From Acetofilamentum sp. (GTDB lineage: Bacteria > Bacteroidota > Bacteroidia > Bacteroidales > DTU049), in the NCBI GenBank assembly GCA_020720525.1, contig DYON01000064.1, positions 1-10,316 of the forward strand: 10,316 nucleotides of DNA. Reading direction: 5' to 3'. Shown in pieces: positions 1 to 5,800 of the stretch. The number at the start of each line of letters is the position of its first letter. The first letter of the stretch is position 1. Made by a program: the position numbers and the translations under genes. Under the pieces are notes generated by a model. That model did not search any database. It was not told where the DNA came from and was given only the letters and a program-made list of their open reading frames with translations.

Positions 1-66
1 CGTCATTCTTCGATAAATTTCGTGGCTTTTTTTCGCTCATTAGCCACGAAACACTCTGAATGACAG
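1..66 (-). repeat. Dispersed palindromic repeat, form A, copy 1
   Basis: This is an imperfect inverted repeat. The outer arms are GTCATTC (2-8) and GAATGAC (58-64); the inner arms are TTTCGTGGC (18-26) and GCCACGAAA (43-51), around a 16-base loop rich in T. The reverse complement aligns almost base for base with 10115-10179 at the other end of the window, apart from the loop, so the two are copies of one element in opposite orientation. I infer a REP-like intergenic hairpin element. It may start upstream of the window edge. Confidence 0.8.
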
Positions 67-106
67 TCTGTTAATGGGTTTTATTTTGTGAAATAATAAA
101 AAAGCA

Positions 107-140
107 CTGTCATGCAGATTTGCTCTAATGAGCATTTTTT
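107..140 (+). repeat. Truncated palindromic repeat, form B
   Basis: The stretch CTGTCATGCAGA, then TTTGCTCTAA, then AGCATTT closely matches the reverse complement of 10225-10259, with small indels. Only the first arm and part of the loop are present; the expected second arm (GCAAAGTATCGAAGCATG) is missing and replaced by the promoter and leader of the phosphatase gene. It is therefore a 5' fragment of a form B element, or an element eroded by the promoter. Confidence 0.65.
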
Positions 141-150
141 CGTATATTTG
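119..150 (+). promoter_or_regulatory. Bacteroidota-type promoter of the phosphatase operon
   Basis: TTTG at 119-122 and TATATTTG at 143-150 fit the -33 and -7 boxes (TTTG, TAnnTTTG) known for the primary sigma factor of Bacteroidota, with a 20-base spacer inside the accepted range. Transcription would start near 155-158, about 20 bases before the ATG at 176. The -33 box lies inside the form B repeat fragment. Confidence 0.6.
121..140 (+). terminator. Possible small terminator-like hairpin
   Basis: TGCTC and GAGCA pair around a TAAT loop and are followed directly by six T. The shape is that of a rho-independent terminator, but the stem is only 5 bp and overlaps the predicted -33 region of the following promoter. 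It could end transcription entering from the left, or be only a by-product of the repeat fragment that contains it. Confidence 0.25.
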
Positions 151-175
151 TGCTTCAACCAATAAAACAGTTTAT

Positions 176-634
176 ATGAAATACTTAATGGTATGTTTTG
201 GCAATATTTGCCGCTCTCCCATGGCAATGGGTTTATTGAAATCGAAATTGGACGCTGCTGGCAGCACATCCGAAGTGGATTCGTGTGGTTTTGAGCCTCA
301 TCATATTGGCGATGCGCCCGACATGCGCGCACAGAAGGTGATGAAAGCTCATGGTATCGATATTTCTAACATCAGAGCCCGTTTGTTTCAAAAAAACGAT
401 TTTGAAACTTACGATAAAATTTTCGTGATGGATCGGCGCAATTATGCTGATGTGAAGATCCTCGCTATCACAACTGAAATGTTGCAAAAAGTCGATTATA
501 TTATGAATATGGTTCATCCAGACTCAAATATGGAAGTTCCCGACCCCTATTATGGCAATGCCGATGGTTTCAACGAAACATACAGTGCTTTGAATATCGC
601 CACCGATGCCATCATGGCAAAATTCGAAAAATGA
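176..634 (+). CDS. Low-molecular-weight protein tyrosine phosphatase
   Basis: The 152-residue product is a complete cytosolic LMW phosphatase that would hydrolyse phosphotyrosine or a small phosphoester through a cysteinyl-phosphate intermediate. The P-loop C(X)5R is at the N-terminus (Cys7 to Arg13, CFGNICRSP), and the general-acid loop is DPYYG with Asp123. The length is typical of the family. The reading frame is open back to an ATG at 128, but that start lies upstream of the predicted transcription start and would add 16 residues coded by repeat DNA before the P-loop, so I use ATG 176. The usual AGTxxWHxGxxPD segment reads CGFEPHHIGDAPD (37-49), so the conserved Trp is replaced by His. 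It is first in a three-gene operon and its stop overlaps the next start (ATGA). The neighbours are not capsule or tyrosine-kinase genes, so a role like Wzb/EpsP is not supported; the substrate is unknown. Confidence 0.93.
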   Translation: MKYLMVCFGNICRSPMAMGLLKSKLDAAGSTSEVDSCGFEPHHIGDAPDMRAQKVMKAHGIDISNIRARLFQKNDFETYDKIFVMDRRNYADVKILAITTEMLQKVDYIMNMVHPDSNMEVPDPYYGNADGFNETYSALNIATDAIMAKFEK

Positions 635-1584
635 TTCATCCGATTTTTACCGAAAAGCAGAATTTTGTTAAATCTGCACAGCGAATTGCTTCATACATTC
701 ACAAAACACCCATTATCACTTGCGAAAGCATTAATCGATTGGCTGGTTGCGACATTTATTTTAAATGCGAAAATTTTCAGAAAGCGGGTGCTTTCAAATC
801 GCGCGGGGCATCGAATGCGGTTTTTTCGTTGATAGAAAATGGCTTCAAGGGCGATGTAGCCACACATTCGTCGGGCAATCATGCGCAGGCAATTAGTCGC
901 GTTGCTCGCTTTGCAGGCATTGGTGCCAGGGTGGTGATGCCCGAAAATTCGCTTATGTCGAAAATCGAAGCAACCAAAGAATACGGTGCCGATGTTACTT
1001 TTTGTGTTCCTACGCTCGAAGCGCGCGAATCGACGCTTGCAAATGTGATTGAACAAACCGGTGCCCGCGAAATTCATCCCTACAACAATGTCGATATTGT
1101 GCTGGGACAGGCCACTTGCACCATGGAAATTCTCGATGAAATTCAACCCGATACAATTGTGGCTCCCGTTGGCGGAGGTGGTTTGCTTGCTGGAACTGCT
1201 TTGGCTGCATCGCATTTTGGACAATCGGTACAAGTGATTGCTGCCGAGCCAAGCGGAGCATCGGATGCATGGCATTCGTTTCGAACAATGCAATTTGTTC
1301 CTTCCGAAAATCCGAAAACAATTGCCGATGGATTGCTAACGTCGCTCGGATTGCTCACCTTTCCTGTGATGCTTCGGCATGTTTCGGATGTTTTGCTTGC
1401 CGACGAAAATCAAATTGTGGAAGCGATGCGGCTTATGTGGCAACGCGCAAAAATTTTGGCCGAACCATCGTCGGCGGTACCTCTTGCAGCTATTTTGGCA
1501 AATCGTGCTATTTTTGCAGGTAGAAAAGTTGTTGTAATTGTTTCGGGCGGAAATGCCGATATTGATAATTTACCATGGAAATAG
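631..1584 (+). CDS. PLP-dependent serine/threonine dehydratase or serine racemase-like enzyme
   Basis: This 317-residue protein belongs to the fold-type II PLP enzymes (threonine/serine ammonia-lyase and serine racemase group). The Schiff-base Lys56 lies in AGAFKSRGA, the substrate loop is SSGNHAQA (80-87), the phosphate-binding glycine loop is GGGGL (181-185), and EPSSAV and SGGNAD close the fold at 278-283 and 305-310. There is no C-terminal ACT domain, so it is not the isoleucine-regulated biosynthetic type. Glu206, Ala210 and Asp212 have the same spacing as the divalent-metal ligands of eukaryotic serine racemase (Glu210, Ala214, Asp216), and Ser81 matches the re-face catalytic serine of that enzyme, so racemase activity is possible beside deamination. 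It would act in the cytosol on L-Ser or L-Thr, giving pyruvate or 2-oxobutyrate plus ammonia. It overlaps both neighbours (4 and 10 bases), so it is translationally coupled. The family is certain; the exact reaction is not. Confidence 0.92.
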   Translation: MIHPIFTEKQNFVKSAQRIASYIHKTPIITCESINRLAGCDIYFKCENFQKAGAFKSRGASNAVFSLIENGFKGDVATHSSGNHAQAISRVARFAGIGARVVMPENSLMSKIEATKEYGADVTFCVPTLEARESTLANVIEQTGAREIHPYNNVDIVLGQATCTMEILDEIQPDTIVAPVGGGGLLAGTALAASHFGQSVQVIAAEPSGASDAWHSFRTMQFVPSENPKTIADGLLTSLGLLTFPVMLRHVSDVLLADENQIVEAMRLMWQRAKILAEPSSAVPLAAILANRAIFAGRKVVVIVSGGNADIDNLPWK

Positions 1585-2291
1585 AAAAAGCATTGTATCT
1601 CATTCCAGTCGATTTGGGTTTTATGCCCGAAGGTGGAATTCATTCGCCATTTCAGTCTGCGGTATTGAACGAACTCAGGTTTTTTATTGCCGAAAATGCA
1701 TCGACCGCTCGCAAGTTTTTGAAAAAAGCTGGCTATCCTCATCCTTTGCAACAAACCGAAATTGAGGAATTCAACGAGCATACGCGCCGAAGTGGCGAAA
1801 TGTATGCAGATTTTAGAAAAATATTGCTCGAAAATTTGCCTATTGGTCTGATGTCGGAAGCTGGTATGCCTTGTGTTGCCGACCCTGGACACGAAATTGT
1901 GGCTTTGGCGCATCAATTGGGTGTGAAAGTGATTCCTTTTCATGGACCTTCGTCCATTTTGCAGGCTCTCACTGCGTCGGGATTTGCTGGGCAGCAATTT
2001 GTTTTTCATGGTTACTTGCCTTCGAAGCCCGATTTGCGCCGCACTATGATGAAAAAGATATTCCAGACTGCACAGCGCGACGGTTATACGCAGATTTTCA
2101 TGGAAACTCCATATCGATCGAATCATCTGCTCTCCGATTTGGTGAATCTATTGCCCGAACAAGCCATGCTGTCGGTTGCATGCGAAATTGGAACTCCCGA
2201 CGAGTTTATTAAAACACAAAATATCGGACAATGGAAAAAATCATTGCCCAATATTCACAAAAAGCGTTGTATTTTCAGTTTACAGGCTTAG
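1575..2291 (+). CDS. RsmI-like SAM-dependent methyltransferase (tetrapyrrole methylase fold)
   Basis: The 238-residue product has the order of motifs of the RsmI (16S rRNA C1402 2'-O-methyltransferase) family. YLIPVDLG (8-15) is the N-terminal strand and loop, SEAGMPCVADPG (94-105) replaces SDAGTPLISDPG, HGPSSILQALTASGF (123-137) replaces PGPSAAIAALSASGL, FHGYLPSKPDLRR (144-156) and METPYRSNHLL (176-186) follow. It is shorter than RsmI (about 286 residues), lacks the C-terminal extension, and the early region after the first loop differs. This fits the short RsmI paralogue seen in Bacteroidota beside a genuine RsmI. The substrate is therefore unknown; RNA is a guess from the family. The start overlaps the dehydratase gene by 10 bases. 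The stop overlaps the stop of the opposing slyD gene. Confidence 0.85.
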   Translation: MEIEKALYLIPVDLGFMPEGGIHSPFQSAVLNELRFFIAENASTARKFLKKAGYPHPLQQTEIEEFNEHTRRSGEMYADFRKILLENLPIGLMSEAGMPCVADPGHEIVALAHQLGVKVIPFHGPSSILQALTASGFAGQQFVFHGYLPSKPDLRRTMMKKIFQTAQRDGYTQIFMETPYRSNHLLSDLVNLLPEQAMLSVACEIGTPDEFIKTQNIGQWKKSLPNIHKKRCIFSLQA

Positions 2292-2794
2292 TGGTTGTGT
2301 TCGTGTGCACCGTGCACATGACCATGAGCAAGCTCTTCGGCCGAAGCTTCGCGAACATCGACAACATGACCTTTAAAATGCAGTGTTTTGCCAGCTAATG
2401 GATGGTTGAAATCCATTTTCACTTGTTCGAGACCAATATGCTTTACAGTTCCTTGAAAAACATGACCTTCATTGTCTTGAAGCGGAATCACATTGCCGAC
2501 TTTCAAAATATTGTTGTCAACTTTTCCATCTTGCATAAATATGGCAATGGGCAATTCGGCCACATTTTCTTCGGAATAGATTCCATATCCTTCTTCGGGA
2601 GTAACGGTGAAAGCAAATGTTTCGCTCGGATTAAGGTTTGCAACGCTGTTTTCGAAACCTGGAATCAGATTTCCGTGACCAAATAAAAACGTAAACGGGC
2701 TGGTTTCAGCCACTTCTTCTATAACATTTCCATCCTGATCATTTTCCGTTAATTTATAAATCAACGATACCACTGTGTTTTTTTCAATTTTCAT
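2288..2794 (-). CDS. slyD: SlyD-type FKBP peptidyl-prolyl cis-trans isomerase
   Basis: The 168-residue protein would catalyse cis-trans isomerisation of X-Pro bonds and act as a chaperone in the cytosol (no signal peptide). The split FKBP domain is clear: FLFGHGNLIPGFE (36-48), then PEEGYG (66-71), the inserted chaperone flap (about 75-125), and DFNHPLAGKTLHF (128-140) with VVDVREASAEEL (144-155). The C-terminus ends in a His-rich tail, HGHVHGAHEHNH (157-168, six His), typical of the nickel- and zinc-binding tail of SlyD, so metal storage or delivery is plausible. It lies 21 bases after the stop of the large exported protein gene and has no clear promoter of its own there, so it is probably the last gene of that operon. 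Its stop codon overlaps that of the convergent methyltransferase gene, leaving no space for a terminator between them. Confidence 0.93.
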   Translation of the reverse strand: MKIEKNTVVSLIYKLTENDQDGNVIEEVAETSPFTFLFGHGNLIPGFENSVANLNPSETFAFTVTPEEGYGIYSEENVAELPIAIFMQDGKVDNNILKVGNVIPLQDNEGHVFQGTVKHIGLEQVKMDFNHPLAGKTLHFKGHVVDVREASAEELAHGHVHGAHEHNH

Positions 2795-2815
2795 CGCTTG
2801 TATTTTGGTTTGTGA

Positions 2816-5800
2816 TTAATCTTCTTCATCTAAATCGTCGCCAGTTTTTTTCAAAAACTTGTCTTTGCGCGAGATTGTAGAAATGTAGTAGCTATAGGCT
2901 TTTTCGCCATCTTTGGCTTTGAGTTGCCTGTCGTCGGCATTGGTGTTGATGATAATATCGTTCCATTCGCGTTTCGACGATAAAGCCTGCATCACACCTG
3001 CCGAATAGTAGAAAAAGTACCATTCCGAAGGTGAAATTTCAATATAAATGGTGAGTCGGTCGCCACTTCGTTTCTGAGAAAGTTCAACGCGACCAGTTAC
3101 ATATTTGTTTATTTGCAATTCGCCCATGGTTCCAATGCCAATTTTGCCAATAGAAACATAGCTTTTGGTAGAATGGTTGTATTTGAGTGTGAGGTCGGTG
3201 AAAGAGATTGTATGAGCCAACTTTTCGGGCAATTTTTTGAAATAGCCATACAAAATAAGTTCACTTTCGGCTTTTTCGGCCTCTTCGGGAGTGAGAACTT
3301 CGCCTAAGTATTTGTTGTAGAGTTCGCTGCGAACATTGGTAGGTTCTAAATCGGGGGCTGCGGCAAAGCTTTCTTGCATTATTTTCAATGCGTCGTTCGA
3401 GAAGAAAAAGTCGAGATCCGAAACTGTGTAGAACATGGTGCTGTCGTCGCGCATATAATGATCGATAGTGCCATAATTGTTCATCGAAACTCTTCCAAAA
3501 TTGTTTCCAAACGAGAGCTTTCCTTCGCTTCGTGCAAAACATTTAAATACCGACAAACTCAAATAGCGGCCCGGAAGCATTTGCTGAGCCAGCTTTTCTT
3601 TGGACGATATACGGTATTCGTTGCTTTGATGGTCCCAAGTAAGGTATCCGCTCGAAGATGAAAGTTCTGGGTCGCCACCAAGATATTTTTTCGTTAGAAA
3701 TGCTGGATACACACCAACCGAGTCGCTGTTGAGATATAAACCAGCGTAAATTCTGGTTCCAAAAATATCGTTAATGGTTTCGGGAATAGGAATGTAGATT
3801 TCCATGGGATTGATTTCGGTTTCGAATTTCACCCAATACAAGCCCAATGTGTCGCAATTTTGCTTGATTCTTGTTCCACCATCGAAAGTGAGGAATTCGC
3901 GGTTGGCACTCAATCTAATATCGCCTTGAAAATCGAAAAATGGACTGAGTGTAAATTCGAGCGAATCGCTTATATGACCTCGTCCATACGATTGAAGAGT
4001 AGAGTCAACTCCCACTTTATCGAGAAAAATACGCTGCATTCCATCCATTTCGTCGATGTAATCGTAGTAGCCATTCCCTGCATAGCTTTTTTGACCATAA
4101 ACAAACACTTTTGCGCTGCTAATTGTATGGTATTTGGTAGTATTGTTGGCCAAAATTTGTGCGTTTTCGAGCGGAACCATTTCGGCTTTTCGCAAAATGG
4201 TAACATTGCCATCGCCTGGGAAAATTGTTGCATCGGCTACTTTGATGAATTTTACATCGCTGGCATAGATAATCTTTTCTTTTAAGCTGTAGGTTGCTCG
4301 CGACGATCGGAATCGCAACGAATCCTGCGCAGGATGTGTGGATATAAACTCCGAACCAGCCAAATCGACATCGGCCAACTCTTTGATGTCCATGTTTTCG
4401 AGACCTGGAATATTGGTGGCGTTGTTTTGCAAATCGATTTCGTCTTTGTCCATAAACCAGTCGAACTGATCCATGTAGCAAATGTATTCGTTCACAGGGA
4501 ATTTTACCAACGAAGTTCCTCCATTCGATTTGAACTCGCCTTTACGTTCGTCGAAATTGACATGCCCTTTGTAGTTTTTGGTTTCAAAAGCCAATTCGTC
4601 TTCGTCCATTGTTTTGAGCAAAAAGTCGCAGGTGTCGGTATCGAAAGCGCGGTTTTTGAATTTAAATAAATCGGATGTCATCACTGCGTTTTTGAATTCG
4701 AGTTTTCCGTTTCCTGTCAATCCGGCTGGTGTTACATTGAGGGTTCCGGTCATCTCAGTTTCCTCTTTGTAAAGACGGGCTGGTTGGTCGGTAGTAGTGA
4801 TTGAAAGAATATCTTCGTAGGGCGACCATTTTTCGTCGACATTGTGTGCTTCAACTGGCGGAAATTCAACTCCGCCTTTCTTTTCGGCAATGGTGTAGTC
4901 TTTTACACGAGCCTCCATCCCGTTCGGAAAAAACAAAAAACTCTCCGATTTGCTTTCGGTACTTAAATAATTGAGCTTCCCCGAACCTCGTAATCCTTGG
5001 TTCGACAAATTAACAATGCCATAATAGGTACCTTTTCCACCATAGGTTGGGTAGCCAGCGGCTCCAGTGTTGTTGAGAAAACCAAGCGAATAGTCGGGCA
5101 TCACCTTCAAAGGCTGAGTGATATCGGGGAAAATTCCAGCCGAAGCCAAATAGCCATAAAATTCAAGACCATCGGTCGAAAAATCGTCGAGACTATCAAG
5201 GGTGAACGGATCGACACGAAAGAAAAAGTCCTCGCGCGGATATGCTCCTGGATAGATGGAATTTTTGTCGTAGTAAACAAACGAGTACTTCTTTGAATTG
5301 AAAATGGGGTATTCGCCATACGACTTCAATCCCGATTTGTTGTTGGGGTGATCAATTAAAATATCGCCGCTTAGGTTTTCGATTACACTGGTTACTCTCA
5401 CAAGTGGAAAATAGCCGTAGTCGTCGGGCTTTCTGCTTCGAACTTTAAAAGTCATAGAATCGATAATTGGCAAATTGAGTTTGAATTTATCGTACTCAAA
5501 GGAGAAATTCTTTCCATAATAATCGAACATCCCTGCGTGAACCCTACCAGCAAACAAAAAATCACGGTTTTTCTTCATCAATATTTCTTGGTCGGTGGGG
5601 TAGATATATACTTTTTGCGAGTCGCTCAAAAATACACGCGAAATTCCACGCATTTTCAAATCCCAATTAAGAAGACTAAATGTGGCATTGGGCTCGGCAT
5701 TAATAACCGATTTAAACTGCAATACATCGTAATCGGTTTTTCCCACTTTGGCATTGAGATAATCATATACCTTGTCTTTAAGAATAATTCGATCGTGATC

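Noticed and set aside
128..175. N-terminal extension of the phosphatase to ATG 128
   Set aside because: It lies upstream of the predicted transcription start, is coded by repeat-derived DNA, and would put 16 extra residues before the P-loop that family members do not have.
81..332. Minus-strand open frame of 83 codons over the phosphatase start
   Set aside because: It is antisense to the phosphatase P-loop region and to the repeat fragment, with no domain.
1410..2126. Minus-strand open frame of 238 codons
   Set aside because: It lies opposite the dehydratase and methyltransferase genes, both of which have clear family motifs; its translation is rich in Arg, His and Cys as expected of a shadow frame.
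2816..3000. Type IX secretion C-terminal sorting domain on the large protein
   Set aside because: The C-terminus is a charged acidic tail without the Gly-rich strand pattern and final Lys-x-x-Lys type ending of such domains.
3860..4285. Plus-strand open frames opposite the large gene (also 6248-6682 and others)
   Set aside because: They are shadows of the minus-strand gene, with no recognisable domain and no promoter.
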